Source of the DNA: Halosimplex litoreum | GTDB taxonomy: Archaea > Halobacteriota > Halobacteria > Halobacteriales > Haloarculaceae | NCBI RefSeq assembly: GCF_016065055.1 | Contig: NZ_CP065856.1 | Span: 2,107,836 to 2,171,835 of the forward strand | Reading direction: 5' to 3' | DNA: 64,000 nucleotides | In this document: in pieces, positions 55,311 through 64,000 of the stretch | Layout of the letters: each line of letters starts with the position of its first letter | Numbering within the stretch: the first letter of the stretch is position 1 | Made by a program: the position numbers and the translations under genes | Notes under the pieces: generated by a model | The model's database searches: none | Told to the model about the DNA's origin: nothing | Seen by the model: the letters and a program-made list of their open reading frames with translations, nothing else

Positions 55311-57146
55311 GTGTACAAGGGTTATCTCGTGTTCGACTCGAACCGGCCGATCCGGATATTTCACATCGATGACAATCAGGAGTTCCTGGCGGTCGCGCGA
55401 CCGCTGCTCGAAGGGGCCGACGAGCGGTTCACCGTGACCACGGAAACGACGCCCGAGGCGGGGCTCGATCGACTCGCCACCGACGAGTTCGACTGTGTGG
55501 TGTCCGACTACGAGATGCCCGACATGACCGGCCTCGAGGTACTGCAGGCCGTTCGTGCGGACTACCCGGAACTTCCCTTCGTCCTGTTCACCGGGAAGGG
55601 GAGCGAGGCGGTGGCCAGTCGAGCCATCTCGATGGGTGTGACCGACTACATCCAGAAAGGACCCGAGAACGAACAGTACTCGCTGCTCGCGAACCGTATC
55701 TCCAACGCGGTCGCCAGCTACCGGGCCCGACAGCAGGTGACCTGGCAGCGGACCGTTCTGGAGAACATGCGGGAAGGTGTCTACGTCCTCGACGGGGAGT
55801 ACCGGCTTCGGTTCGTCAACTTCCGGGTGTCGTCGTACGAACCGGCGGCCGGAGAACAGTGGGTCGGAAACCGGGTCTCCCATCTCTCCGAGACGGGCGT
55901 GCTCTCCGACGACGAGGTCGAACGGATACGGAACGGCGTCGACCGGGTGCTCGCCGAGGAAGCCGAGGACGTCCGCCTGCGGATCCGCCCGGTCGTTCCG
56001 GAGCCCGACCGGACGCTCGAACTCCGACTGACCAGAATCGAGCGGTCGCCCGGGGACTCGTTCGCGCTCGGCACCACGCGGGACATCACCGACCGGGAGA
56101 CCCAGCAGGCCGAACTGCGCTCGGTCCGGGCGCAGTACGAGACGCTCGTGGACCACCTGCCCGGAATAGGGGTGTTCCTGTTCGACGAGGATCTCGGATA
56201 CACGCTGGCCGGCGGTGGTGAGCTGTCGGAGGTCGGCCTCTCCGCGGGCGATTTCACGGATCAGACGCCGTTCGACCTGTTCCCGGAAGATATCGCGTCG
56301 GAACTCGCCGAGCACTACCGGGCGGCCCTCGACGGCGCGGAACACACGTTCGAGCAGCGTTTCCAGGGCAAACACTATCGGATCAAGACGCTCCCCGTGC
56401 GCGACGACGACGGCCAGATCATCACGGGACTGGCGGTGTCCCAGGACGTCACCGAGCAAAAGCGGACCGAGCAGGAGCTACAGCGACAGAACGAACAGCT
56501 CGAGGCGTTCGCACAGGTCGTCAGCCACGACCTTCGGAACCCGCTGACCGTCGCGGCCGGGCGACTCGAACTGGTTCGACGGGAGGAAGACACGGAGCAC
56601 TTCGACGCGATCGAGCGGGCGCTCACGCGGTGTGAAAACCTGATCGAGGACCTGCTGATGCTCGCCAAGTCCGGCGAGCAACTCGGTGAGCTCGAACCCG
56701 TCGACCTCGCGACAGCGACGAGACGGTGCTGGCGAACCGTCGACGCGGGGGCCGCACAGCTGGTCGTCGAGTCGGACCTGCAGTTCCGGGCCGACCCGAG
56801 CCGCTTCCAGCAACTCCTGGGGAACCTCCTCCGCAACGCCGTCGAGCACGGCTTCACGAGCCCTCGGTCGCAAGCTCCCGAGGACGCCGACGTGACGATC
56901 CGGGTCGGCGCCCTCGACGACGGGTTCTACGTCGAAGACGACGGCCCGGGTTTCGACGGGGCCGACACGGAGTCGCTGTTCGAGATGGGCTACTCGACGG
57001 CGGACGGCGGGACCGGCTACGGCCTGGCGATCGTCGACAGAGTCGTCGACGCCCACGGCTGGACCGTCACCCCGACGGAGAGCGCCGCGGGCGGCGCTCG
57101 ACTCGAAATCCGGGGGGTCGCCGCGACCGAAGAGCGGCCCGACTGA
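55311..57146 (+). CDS. Hybrid receiver-PAS-PAS-histidine kinase
   Basis: About 611 residues, soluble. Receiver domain with phosphoacceptor Asp in VVSDYEMPDMTG and Lys in YIQKGPEN; two PAS domains (ENMREGVYVLDGEYRLRFVN; LPGIGVFLFDEDLGYTL); HisKA SHDLRNPLTVAAGRLEL; ATPase NLLRNAVEHG, EDDGPGFDG and GTGYGLAIV. A CTTATTAC box at 55284-55291 makes GTG 55311 a leaderless start; GTG 55329 (MFDSNRPIRIFHID) is an alternative. Confidence 0.86.
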   Translation: MYKGYLVFDSNRPIRIFHIDDNQEFLAVARPLLEGADERFTVTTETTPEAGLDRLATDEFDCVVSDYEMPDMTGLEVLQAVRADYPELPFVLFTGKGSEAVASRAISMGVTDYIQKGPENEQYSLLANRISNAVASYRARQQVTWQRTVLENMREGVYVLDGEYRLRFVNFRVSSYEPAAGEQWVGNRVSHLSETGVLSDDEVERIRNGVDRVLAEEAEDVRLRIRPVVPEPDRTLELRLTRIERSPGDSFALGTTRDITDRETQQAELRSVRAQYETLVDHLPGIGVFLFDEDLGYTLAGGGELSEVGLSAGDFTDQTPFDLFPEDIASELAEHYRAALDGAEHTFEQRFQGKHYRIKTLPVRDDDGQIITGLAVSQDVTEQKRTEQELQRQNEQLEAFAQVVSHDLRNPLTVAAGRLELVRREEDTEHFDAIERALTRCENLIEDLLMLAKSGEQLGELEPVDLATATRRCWRTVDAGAAQLVVESDLQFRADPSRFQQLLGNLLRNAVEHGFTSPRSQAPEDADVTIRVGALDDGFYVEDDGPGFDGADTESLFEMGYSTADGGTGYGLAIVDRVVDAHGWTVTPTESAAGGARLEIRGVAATEERPD

Positions 57147-57286
57147 TCGGTGGCGGCGAGCGACCGTGACGCGACGGCGGCCTCGCTAACGGAGACCGAG
57201 GCTCGGATCCTATCCGCCGACGCCGGGAGGACGCCACTGGTGACTAGAGGACAGATGTATACGAGTCCCCGCCCTGTCCCCTGCCA

Positions 57287-58270
57287 ATGAGCGAATCGGA
57301 CGGTCCAAAGCAGGTGTCGGACCCGGAGTACCACAGCGAGAACCATACCGCGGCACAGACCTGTGGCTGGACGGCGAACTCCTTGCGCGGTGAGGGGAAA
57401 TGTTATAAATTTGCCTTTTATGGGATAGAGTCCCACCGCTGCATCCAGATGACGCCGGTCGTCAAGTGTAACGAGCGCTGTGTGTTCTGCTGGCGGGATC
57501 ACGCTGGTCATGCATACGAGCTCGGAGATGTCGAGTGGGACGATCCCAGCGCCGTCGCCGACGCTTCCCTCGAACTCCAGAAGAAACTGCTCTCGGGCTT
57601 CGGCGGCAACGACCAGGTGCCCCGCGAGCGCTTCGAAGAGGCGATGGAGCCCCGTCACGTCGCCATCTCGCTGGACGGCGAGCCCTCCCTCTATCCGTAC
57701 CTGCCGGAGCTCATCGAGGAGTTCCGCGACCGCGACATCACGACCTTCCTCGTCTCGAACGGGACGAAACCCGAAGTGCTCGCGGAGTGCGACCCCACGC
57801 AGCTGTACGTCAGCGTCGACGCGCCGGATCGGTGGACCTTCGACGAGACCGTGAAAGCCGTCGAGGACGACGCCTGGGAGCGCCTGATCGACACGCTGGA
57901 CGTGCTCGCCGAGAAGGACGAGACCCGCACGGTACTCCGGACGACGCTCGTGGACGGCAACAACATGCACCACCCCGAGTGGTACGCGTCGATGTTCCAG
58001 CGGGCCGACCCCGACTTCGTCGAGCTGAAGGCGTACATGCACGTCGGTCACTCGCGGGGCCGACTGGACCGCGACGCCATGCCCGACCACGAGGACGTGC
58101 GCGCGTTCACCGAGGACGTGATGGAACACATGCCCGAACACGACTACATGAACGACGTGCCCGTCTCGCACGTCACCCTGCTGTCGAAGACCGAGGACAC
58201 CTGGGTTCCCAAACTGCAGAAAGACAGCGAGTTCTGGGAGCGAGACCCCTACGCCGAGGCCGGCGACTGA
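57287..58270 (+). CDS. taw1: 4-demethylwyosine synthase (TYW1/Taw1), radical SAM
   Basis: 327 residues. It joins pyruvate-derived carbons to N1-methylguanosine-37 of tRNA-Phe on the wyosine pathway. Radical-SAM cysteines CNERCVFCW at 61/65/68; the second cluster cysteines at 26, 39 and 52, the same spacing as characterised archaeal TYW1. SLDGEPSLYPYLPELI and LYVSVDAPD are family motifs. A run of AT-rich codons (57395-57430) interrupts the GC-rich gene. A GTATACG box lies about 30 bp upstream. Confidence 0.95.
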   Translation: MSESDGPKQVSDPEYHSENHTAAQTCGWTANSLRGEGKCYKFAFYGIESHRCIQMTPVVKCNERCVFCWRDHAGHAYELGDVEWDDPSAVADASLELQKKLLSGFGGNDQVPRERFEEAMEPRHVAISLDGEPSLYPYLPELIEEFRDRDITTFLVSNGTKPEVLAECDPTQLYVSVDAPDRWTFDETVKAVEDDAWERLIDTLDVLAEKDETRTVLRTTLVDGNNMHHPEWYASMFQRADPDFVELKAYMHVGHSRGRLDRDAMPDHEDVRAFTEDVMEHMPEHDYMNDVPVSHVTLLSKTEDTWVPKLQKDSEFWERDPYAEAGD

Positions 58271-58312
58271 CCGACCTCCGGGCCCGCCGTTCCACTCTCC
58301 CGTTCGCTCACG

Positions 58313-59248
58313 TCACCCTTCGACCGGCAGGTGCGTCCCGACCGCTTCGAGCGCCCCGAGGCCGGTCACCTCGCCCGGCTCGTCGGGCACCGTCCACAGG
58401 TCGAGGTCGGGGAGCGATTCGCCCAGTGTCGCGAGCGCCTCCGCCTGGACGGCTCGCTTACCGCGACAGCGCTCGCAGTCGCAGTCGTCCTCGACGACTC
58501 TGTTGACGACCAGCGTCGTCACCGGAACCGCGAACTCGCGCAGGCGCGCGACCAGTCGCTCGCTCTCGCGGACGGCCATCGTCTGGGGGATCGTGACGAC
58601 GCGGAACTCGGTCCGGGCGGGGTCGCGCAGGGCGTCGCGGACTCGCTCCATGCGCTCGCGGGTCTCGGCGAACTCGTCGGCGCCCTCGCGACGGCGGGCG
58701 CCCAGCGGGCCGAACATCGCCGTCCGGGCGGCGTCGACCTTCCGACGCACCTGGTCGCGCAGGTCGAGCGCGGTCGCCACGCCGCGGTCCATCACCGCCG
58801 GCAAGTCGAGCAGGCGGAGCGTGTGGCCGGTCGGGGCGGTGTCGAAGACGACGCGGTCCCAGCGGTCCTCCTCCAGATAGGTCGCCACCCCTTCCAGAGC
58901 GGCCAGCTCGTCGCTGCCGGGCACGACCCCGGCGGTGAACAGCTCGGTGAGCGCGTCGTCGTCCAGCCGGATGCCGGCGTCGGCGAAGTCGGCGGCCAGC
59001 GACTCGAACAGCGCGCGGTAGCGGTCGGCGCCGGCTCCCGGGTCGACCTCGACGCCCCACAGTTCGTCACGGATCTCGGTCGGGTCGCCCCCTAGCTCTG
59101 TCTCGACGGCGTCGCCGAGCGAGTGGGCGGGGTCCGTCGAGACGACCAGTGTCTCACGGCCCGCGCCGGCCAGCTTCAGCCCCGTCGCGGCGGCGACCGT
59201 CGTCTTCCCGACGCCTCCTTTCCCGCCGTAGAGCACGAACTCGGTCAC
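58313..59248 (-). CDS. ArsA/Get3-family ATPase
   Basis: 311 residues. P-loop GGKGGVGKTTVAAATG, switch I STDPAHSLGD, and DTAPTGHTLRLLDLP place it in the ArsA/Get3 group; CDCERCRGK holds three Cys that may bind zinc, as in Get3 dimers. Archaeal members may target tail-anchored membrane proteins; arsenite efflux is less likely with no arsB nearby. GTG 59248; a long upstream frame lacks family residues. Confidence 0.88.
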   Translation of the reverse strand: MTEFVLYGGKGGVGKTTVAAATGLKLAGAGRETLVVSTDPAHSLGDAVETELGGDPTEIRDELWGVEVDPGAGADRYRALFESLAADFADAGIRLDDDALTELFTAGVVPGSDELAALEGVATYLEEDRWDRVVFDTAPTGHTLRLLDLPAVMDRGVATALDLRDQVRRKVDAARTAMFGPLGARRREGADEFAETRERMERVRDALRDPARTEFRVVTIPQTMAVRESERLVARLREFAVPVTTLVVNRVVEDDCDCERCRGKRAVQAEALATLGESLPDLDLWTVPDEPGEVTGLGALEAVGTHLPVEG

Positions 59249-59611
59249 GCGCGAGCGTACGAGTCCCACGGGTATAGTTCCGCACGCGAACCCCGGCCCG
59301 GCCGGGTAGTACGGCGAGGCCATCGCCGAACTCGACGCTATCGGGGCCGCCAGGACCGGCGAGTGGGTCGCCGTCGTCGCCGACGCCGCCGGCCGCGGAC
59401 GGCGGTCTCGCCCGCGAGGAGTACCCAGCGAGCCGCGACTCGCTATCGAACCACGGCCGAGCGCTCGATGCCGACTCGGTGCCGTTATCACCCACCGGAC
59501 CGATCGTCCGATAGACGAGCGGTCGAGTGATCTGTCACGATCGTCCTGTTCAATTCTGGGATGCATCCCACATTCGGTATACTTATCGGCGAGCGGTCGC
59601 TAGTGGCGGGT
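59249..59611 (+). promoter_or_regulatory. ribK-ribB promoter region with perfect palindrome
   Basis: About 360 bp without a gene. TGGGATGCATCCCA (59557-59570) is a perfect 14-bp palindrome ending 7 bp before a TATA-type TATACTTAT (59578-59586). The ribK ATG follows 25 bp later. The layout suggests an operator for the winged-helix RibK itself. Confidence 0.6.
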
Positions 59612-60355
59612 ATGTCAGGAATTACGGCGTCGTCGGTGGGCCACGCGGAGCTGGCGACGCTGAAGGCGCTGGCGCTGTCGGGCGACCTCGACGGCGACCA
59701 GAAGGTGTCCTGTTCGGCGCTGGCCGACCGGCTCGACGCCTCGACGCAGACGGCCTCCCGGCGGCTCCAGCGGCTGGAAGAGGCCGATCTGGTCGACCGC
59801 GAGATCGTCAGCGACGGGCAGTGGGTGACCGTCACGGAGGCCGGCGAGCGCGCGCTCCAGCGCGAGTACGCCGACTATCGGCGCATCTTCGAACGGGACG
59901 CCAGCGTCGAGCTCCACGGGTCGATCACCAGCGGGATGGGCGAGGGACGCCACTACATCTCGCTGCCGGGCTACATGCGCCAGTTCGAGGACCGGCTGGG
60001 ATACGAACCGTTTCTCGGGACGCTCAACGTCGAACTCGGCGAGGAGAGCGTCCGCGAGCGCGGTCGCCTCTCGTCGTTCGAACCCGTCACCATCGACGGC
60101 TGGGAGGACGACGAGCGCACCTACGGGCCCGCCTACTGCTACCCCGCAGCCGTCGAGGCCGGGGACGGTAGCGAGGCTACAGCCTCGGACGGCGGCGAAG
60201 CCGCCAGTCGCTTCGAGGACGCCCACGTCATCACGCCCGAGCGCACCCACCACGGCGACGACCAGCTCGAGATCATCGCCCCCGTCAAGCTCCGCGACGA
60301 ACTGGGGCTCGAAGACGGCTCCCCCCTCACCATCCATGTCACCGAACAGCGATAG
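59612..60355 (+). CDS. ribK: CTP-dependent riboflavin kinase with winged-helix domain (RbkR-type)
   Basis: 247 residues. N-terminal winged helix ([35 protein letters not shown]), then the DUF120 kinase domain with [31 protein letters not shown] and a nucleotide-site region. It makes FMN from riboflavin using CTP, and proteins of this two-domain form are known as regulators (RbkR) of riboflavin genes. ATG 59612 is chosen; ATG 59561 lies inside the palindrome and upstream of the TATA box. Confidence 0.9.
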   Translation: MSGITASSVGHAELATLKALALSGDLDGDQKVSCSALADRLDASTQTASRRLQRLEEADLVDREIVSDGQWVTVTEAGERALQREYADYRRIFERDASVELHGSITSGMGEGRHYISLPGYMRQFEDRLGYEPFLGTLNVELGEESVRERGRLSSFEPVTIDGWEDDERTYGPAYCYPAAVEAGDGSEATASDGGEAASRFEDAHVITPERTHHGDDQLEIIAPVKLRDELGLEDGSPLTIHVTEQR

Positions 60356-60356
60356 C

Positions 60357-61031
60357 ATGACCGGCGACGCATCGACCGCGACCGCCAGCGCCACCGTCGA
60401 CCGCGCCGTCGACGCGTTGCGGCGCGGCGACCCGATCCTCGTCCACGACGCCGCCGACCGCGAGGGCGAGGTCGACCTGATCTACCCCGCCGGCGCGGTC
60501 ACGCCCGAGGCGGTCGCCCGCATGCGCAACGACGCCGGCGGTCTCGTCTGCGCCGCGCTCTCCGACGACGTGGCCGACGCCTTCGAGTTGCCCTACCTGC
60601 AGGAGACCATCGACCACCCCGCCGCGGCCGACCACGACCTCGGCTACGACGAGCGCTCCTCGTTTTCGCTCACAGTGAACCACCGCGACACCTACACCGG
60701 GATCACCGACGAGGATCGGGCGCTGACGATCACCGAACTCGCCGCGGCCGCGGCCGCGCCCGAGGAGACGGACTTCGCCGGCGAGTTCCGCGCGCCCGGC
60801 CACGTCCACGTCCTCCGGGCGGCGCCCGGCCTCCTCGCGGACCGCGAGGGCCACACCGAACTCGCCGTTGCACTCGCGGGCGCCGCCGACCTGCCGTCGG
60901 CGATGGTCGTCTGTGAGATGCTCGACGACGAGACGGGCGCCGCCCTCTCGCCGGCCGCCGCCCGCGCCTACGCCGACCGCGAGGGACTCGTCTACGTCGA
61001 GGGGTCGGCCGTCGTCGAACGGCTCAGCTGA
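60357..61031 (+). CDS. ribB: 3,4-dihydroxy-2-butanone 4-phosphate synthase
   Basis: 224 residues. It converts ribulose 5-phosphate to the four-carbon precursor of riboflavin. DREGEVDLIYPA, DAGGLVCAAL, HRDTYTGITDEDRALTI and PGHVHVLRAAPG match the family; the acidic DREGE loop binds metal. ATG 60357 is 1 bp after the ribK stop; ATG 60336 inside ribK is an alternative. The pairing links synthesis and use of riboflavin. Confidence 0.94.
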   Translation: MTGDASTATASATVDRAVDALRRGDPILVHDAADREGEVDLIYPAGAVTPEAVARMRNDAGGLVCAALSDDVADAFELPYLQETIDHPAAADHDLGYDERSSFSLTVNHRDTYTGITDEDRALTITELAAAAAAPEETDFAGEFRAPGHVHVLRAAPGLLADREGHTELAVALAGAADLPSAMVVCEMLDDETGAALSPAAARAYADREGLVYVEGSAVVERLS

Positions 61032-61075
61032 GTGGTATCGGGCGACTGAAATCCCCTCCGGCCCCATCACCGACG

Positions 61076-61513
61076 ATGACAGGCTTCTCGCGTCGGTCCG
61101 TACTCCGTGCTGCCGGTCTCACAGCGGTCGGCACCCTCGCCGGCTGTACCAGCGACGGTTCGAGCGACGGATCCGGGGCGACACCGACCGACTCCCCGGG
61201 AGACATCGTCGCCGGGCCGGGCGGTGCCTACGCCTTCGACCCCGAATCGTACACCGCCTCGGTCGGCGAGACGGTCACCTGGTACTTCGCCAGCCCGACC
61301 CACAACGTCGGCTGTCGCCCCGGCGACGCCCCGCAGGTCTCCCTACCCGACGGCGCCGAGCCCTTCGCCAGTTACCAGGACGGCGACGTAGGCCGGACCG
61401 TCCGGCAGGGCGAGACCTACGAACACACCTTCGAGACGGCCGGCGAGTACACCTACGTCTGCATCCCCCACTCGCGCCAGGGGATGGCCGGGACGGTCGT
61501 CGTCGAGGAGTAG
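61076..61513 (+). CDS. Halocyanin-like blue copper Tat lipoprotein
   Basis: 145 residues. Signal SRRSVLRAAGLTAVGTLAGC with lipobox; short Ser/Gly tether; plastocyanin fold with likely type-1 copper ligands His76 (SPTHNVG), Cys129 and His132 (YVCIPHS) and Met137 (GMAG). It would carry electrons at the outer face of the membrane. Cys80 is an extra cysteine near the first ligand. Single gene on the plus strand, 44 bp after ribB. Confidence 0.9.
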   Translation: MTGFSRRSVLRAAGLTAVGTLAGCTSDGSSDGSGATPTDSPGDIVAGPGGAYAFDPESYTASVGETVTWYFASPTHNVGCRPGDAPQVSLPDGAEPFASYQDGDVGRTVRQGETYEHTFETAGEYTYVCIPHSRQGMAGTVVVEE

Positions 61514-61656
61514 CTCCCCGTCCACCGCGGTGGCGCAGCGCCCGGGCCACGAACGCGGCTACCGCGTCCGCTCCGCGGACGGTCCCCGGACGACTCCACG
61601 GCCGACGGCGAGCGGTCGTCGGAGCGGCTCGCGGCTTCCACGTCGTCGGCCGACGG

Positions 61657-62274
61657 TCACTCACACCACTTCGGGATCCCGTCGCCGTCCTCGTCGATCG
61701 GGTCGCCCAGCCCGTCGCCGTCGTAGTCCGTCGACGTCTCGACCGCACCGGGCGGGACCTCGGGGTCCCGCGTGGCAGTCCACTCGTTGAAGATGACCGT
61801 CTCGCCGTCGTCGTTCCGGAGGACGACGAAGTAGCTGTCGCCTTCGCTGCAGATCGGATCGAGGACGCTGTCGCTGTCGAAGCCGTCGATGTGGACGTAC
61901 TCCTGGGCCTTGACCTGCGGGCCGCCCGTCCACACGTCCGACCAGCGGATCGTGTTGCCGCTTTCGTCTTTGATGATCACGTCGTCGGCGTCGACGGTCC
62001 GGCCGATCTCGTGGGTTATCTTGACGTACGGTCGGTGGTCGGTGTTGTCCTGGCCGGTTGCCACGTACTCGCGGTCGAAGGCGCCGGCCGGTGCCGGCTC
62101 GTCTAGCTCGCCCTCGAAACCGATCGCCATCGTCGCGACGACGCCGGCCAACACGACCGCGATCGCGACCAGCAGGACGGTCCCCACCACCGACGAGACG
62201 CCGCGGTCGTCCGCGAGACGCCCTGCTGGCCCGCCAGTGCCCCCCTCACGGCCCGTTCGCACGGTCGGATCCAT
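61657..62274 (-). CDS. Archaeal type IV pilin-like protein
   Basis: 205 residues. A class III prepilin signal, DDRGVSSVVGTVLLVAIAVV, would be cut by the PibD-type peptidase before the hydrophobic helix. The mature domain is acidic, beta-rich and ends in a Ca-binding-like DYDGDGLGDPIDEDGDGIPKW. It belongs to the archaeal pilin N-terminal-domain group; whether it forms a fibre or a surface lipoprotein-like anchor is unknown. Confidence 0.88.
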   Translation of the reverse strand: MDPTVRTGREGGTGGPAGRLADDRGVSSVVGTVLLVAIAVVLAGVVATMAIGFEGELDEPAPAGAFDREYVATGQDNTDHRPYVKITHEIGRTVDADDVIIKDESGNTIRWSDVWTGGPQVKAQEYVHIDGFDSDSVLDPICSEGDSYFVVLRNDDGETVIFNEWTATRDPEVPPGAVETSTDYDGDGLGDPIDEDGDGIPKWCE

Positions 62275-62356
62275 CGGTTTCCGGTTAGTACGTCGCCACC
62301 GAGCATAACTCCCGGTCAGCGATTTCAGACTGTGATAGCGCCGGCGAGTCGCACGG

Positions 62357-62842
62357 TCACAGGTTCTTGAGCGAGAACCACCCGCCGCCCAGGACGAAGA
62401 GGACCCCGAAGGCGGCGGCGAACAGGGGCGTGTTCGTCGTCCTGTTCTTCAGGAACGCGTCGCCCGGCTGGTCGGGCGCGACGTACGCGGTGGTCGTCGC
62501 ACCCTCCTCGTACTCGGCGACGACCTCGCGGGCCGCCGACTCCGTGTCGTAGGTCGGTGATATCGACGCGGGGAAGACGCTCGTGCTCTCGTAGGTCGTC
62601 CCCTCGTACTCGTAGGTAAAGCGGACCGTCGGCTCGTGGTCGACGCCGCGCCTGGCCGAGACTGTCTCGACCCCGACCGCCTCGACCGTCGCCGTCACCT
62701 CGACCGAGTCTCGCACCGCCTCGGACTGCTGGACGTAGTCGTAGCCGCCGTAGCCAGTGACCGCGAGCCCCAGCAGGAGCATCAACAGCGCCCCGCGCAG
62801 CGACTCCGGGCCGTCGATCGACAGGCCCGAACCGTCGCTCAC
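62357..62842 (-). CDS. DUF3592-type membrane protein
   Basis: 161 residues: transmembrane helix at the N-terminus (GALLMLLLGLAVTGYGGY), an extracellular beta domain with VEVTATVEAVGVETV, TVRFTYEYEGTTYES and TTTAYVAPDQPGDAFL, then a second helix (LFAAAFGVLFVLGGGWF). The middle matches DUF3592. Function unknown. GTG 62842 is chosen because the larger open frame upstream has no domain character. Confidence 0.78.
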   Translation of the reverse strand: MSDGSGLSIDGPESLRGALLMLLLGLAVTGYGGYDYVQQSEAVRDSVEVTATVEAVGVETVSARRGVDHEPTVRFTYEYEGTTYESTSVFPASISPTYDTESAAREVVAEYEEGATTTAYVAPDQPGDAFLKNRTTNTPLFAAAFGVLFVLGGGWFSLKNL

Positions 62843-63083
62843 GCCGGGCACCTCCCGATCCCAGTCGGCGAGTACGTCCCGTTCGTGACGTCTCGGTCGC
62901 GTTCGACAGTCATCGTCTGGAGGGATCCCGACGCTTTCGGTAAAAGTCCTCGCGTGACGCCAGCGTCTGTTTGTGTTATTAGTCCGCACGCGACCGTCAA
63001 CACTCTTTACAGCGCGCTCGGAACCGTTGTTCATGGACGCATCAGGCGAGGCGGGCGACGACACCGACGGTGGACCGACAACG

Positions 63084-63090
63084 TATAAAT
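63084..63090 (+). promoter_or_regulatory. TATA box of ilvE
   Basis: ACGTATAAATCGG, 32 bp before the ATG, with a GGGAGG Shine-Dalgarno-like run at about 63108-63113. One of the clearest promoters in the window. Confidence 0.6.
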
Positions 63091-63121
63091 CGGCGGGGCC
63101 CCTCACCGGGAGGTACGACCA

Positions 63122-64000
63122 ATGAGCGAGCGCCCCGAGATGTTCCAGGGCGTCGACGAACTCTGGATGGACGGCGAGTTCGTCGACTTCGACGACGCAC
63201 AGATCCACGTCCTCACCCACGGCCTCCACTACGGCTCCGGGGTCTTCGAGGGCGTCCGCTGCTACGACACCGCCGACGGCCCCGCGATCTTCCGCTGGGA
63301 AGAGCATCTGGAGCGGTTCTACCAGTCCGGCAAGCCCTACGATCTCGACATCCCCTTCGACCGCGAGGAACTCACCGAGGCGACGGTCGAACTCCTCCGC
63401 CGCGAGGAGCTGAACTCCTGTTACATCCGGCCGATCGCCTTCTACGGCTACGACTCGCTGGGCGTGAGCCCGGGCGACTGCCCGACGACGGTCGCCATCG
63501 GCGCCTGGCCGTGGGGCGCCTACCTCGGCGAGGACGCCCTGGAGAACGGCGTCGACGTGATGGTTTCCTCGTGGCGCAAGCACGCCTCCAGCCAGATCCC
63601 CACGAACATGAAGACCACCGGTCTCTACGTCAACTCCATGCTCGCCACCGAGGAGGCCAAGGGCAACGGCTACACCGAGGCGATCGTCCTCAACAAGGAG
63701 GGCAACGTCGCCGAAGGCCCCGGCGAGAACCTCTTCCTGGTGCGCGACGGCGAACTCTACACGCCCGGCCTCGCCGAGTCAATCCTCGACGGCATCACCC
63801 GCCGCACCGCCATCGAACTCGCCCGCGACCTTGGTTACACCGTCCACGACCAGGCCACCATCTCCCGCGGCGAGCTGTACACCGCCGACGAACTCTTCTT
63901 CACCGGCACCGCCGCGGAGGTCACCCCCATCCGCAGCGTCGACGACAACGTCATCGGCGAGGGCACGAAGGGTCCGGTCACCGACGAGATCCAGACGCAG
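63122..64000 (+). CDS. ilvE: Branched-chain amino acid aminotransferase (3' partial)
   Basis: The first 293 codons are visible and no stop is reached, so the gene runs off the window. Class IV PLP fold: HGLHYGSGVFEGVRCY, the PLP lysine region RKHASSQIPTNMKTTGLYVNS, EGPGENLFLV and FFTGTAAEVTPIRSVD. It interconverts Leu/Ile/Val with their 2-oxo acids using glutamate. The usual length is about 305-310, so only a few residues are missing. Confidence 0.95.
   Translation, partial: MSERPEMFQGVDELWMDGEFVDFDDAQIHVLTHGLHYGSGVFEGVRCYDTADGPAIFRWEEHLERFYQSGKPYDLDIPFDREELTEATVELLRREELNSCYIRPIAFYGYDSLGVSPGDCPTTVAIGAWPWGAYLGEDALENGVDVMVSSWRKHASSQIPTNMKTTGLYVNSMLATEEAKGNGYTEAIVLNKEGNVAEGPGENLFLVRDGELYTPGLAESILDGITRRTAIELARDLGYTVHDQATISRGELYTADELFFTGTAAEVTPIRSVDDNVIGEGTKGPVTDEIQTQ

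Noticed and set aside
1..64000. CRISPR arrays and rRNA genes
   Set aside because: No regularly spaced direct repeats and no rRNA-like conserved blocks were seen in the window.

Overview
This is a stretch of haloarchaeal chromosome: GC-rich, with acidic proteins, many GTG and leaderless starts, an A-type ATP synthase, bacteriorhodopsin, aRF1, a Tat-lipoprotein style of exported protein, DUF120-type riboflavin kinase and archaeal TYW1. The species cannot be read from the sequence alone; a relative of Haloarcula/Halosimplex is a reasonable guess. The window opens inside atpI and closes inside ilvE.

Layout. 1-7585: A-ATPase genes atpI(partial)-K-E-C-F-A-B, tightly packed. 7712-12697: a phototrophy island (bat with a LOV domain, bop, crtY lycopene cyclase, brp/blh carotene cleavage) lying between atpB and atpD (12814-13503), so proton pump, its chromophore pathway and the proton-driven ATPase are interleaved. 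13649-15686: a small zinc-ribbon-like gene and convergent prf1 (aRF1). 15625-21118: a ~5.5-kb AT-richer integrative element inserted inside the 5' end of prf1. It carries an RHH/winged-helix regulator, a tyrosine recombinase, five small genes, an ERCC4-type nuclease, a small membrane protein and two long non-coding stretches that begin with near-identical promoters and are packed with consecutive stem-loops. The displaced original prf1 start is still visible at the right end (21092-21151), and the element supplies a replacement N-terminus.

21330-28759: housekeeping and sensory genes (small membrane protein, MinD-like ATPase, AIM24 protein, argS, a membrane histidine kinase, a coiled-coil protein). 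28880-35521 (minus): pstS-C-A-B-phoU-abrB/phoU phosphate uptake operon. 35767-37298 (minus): phosphoesterase plus unknown. 37445-45590: a dipeptide/oligopeptide ABC transporter operon (A-B-C-D-F) ending in an inositol-phosphatase-family gene. 45974-49413: a PP2A-like phosphatase coupled to polyphosphate kinase. 49450-57146: NmrA-type oxidoreductase, DUF6069-like membrane protein, two sensor kinases flanking two beta-propeller Tat lipoproteins. 57287-64000: tyw1, an ArsA/Get3-type ATPase, ribK-ribB behind a perfect palindrome, a halocyanin-like copper protein, an archaeal pilin, a DUF3592-type membrane protein and ilvE (partial).

The most unusual item is the prf1-targeting element. It replaces the promoter, start codon and first codons of an essential release-factor gene, starts its own regulator only 8 bp away on the other strand, and encodes what look like two structured RNAs. 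All statements are from reading the sequence; no database search or folding program was run.
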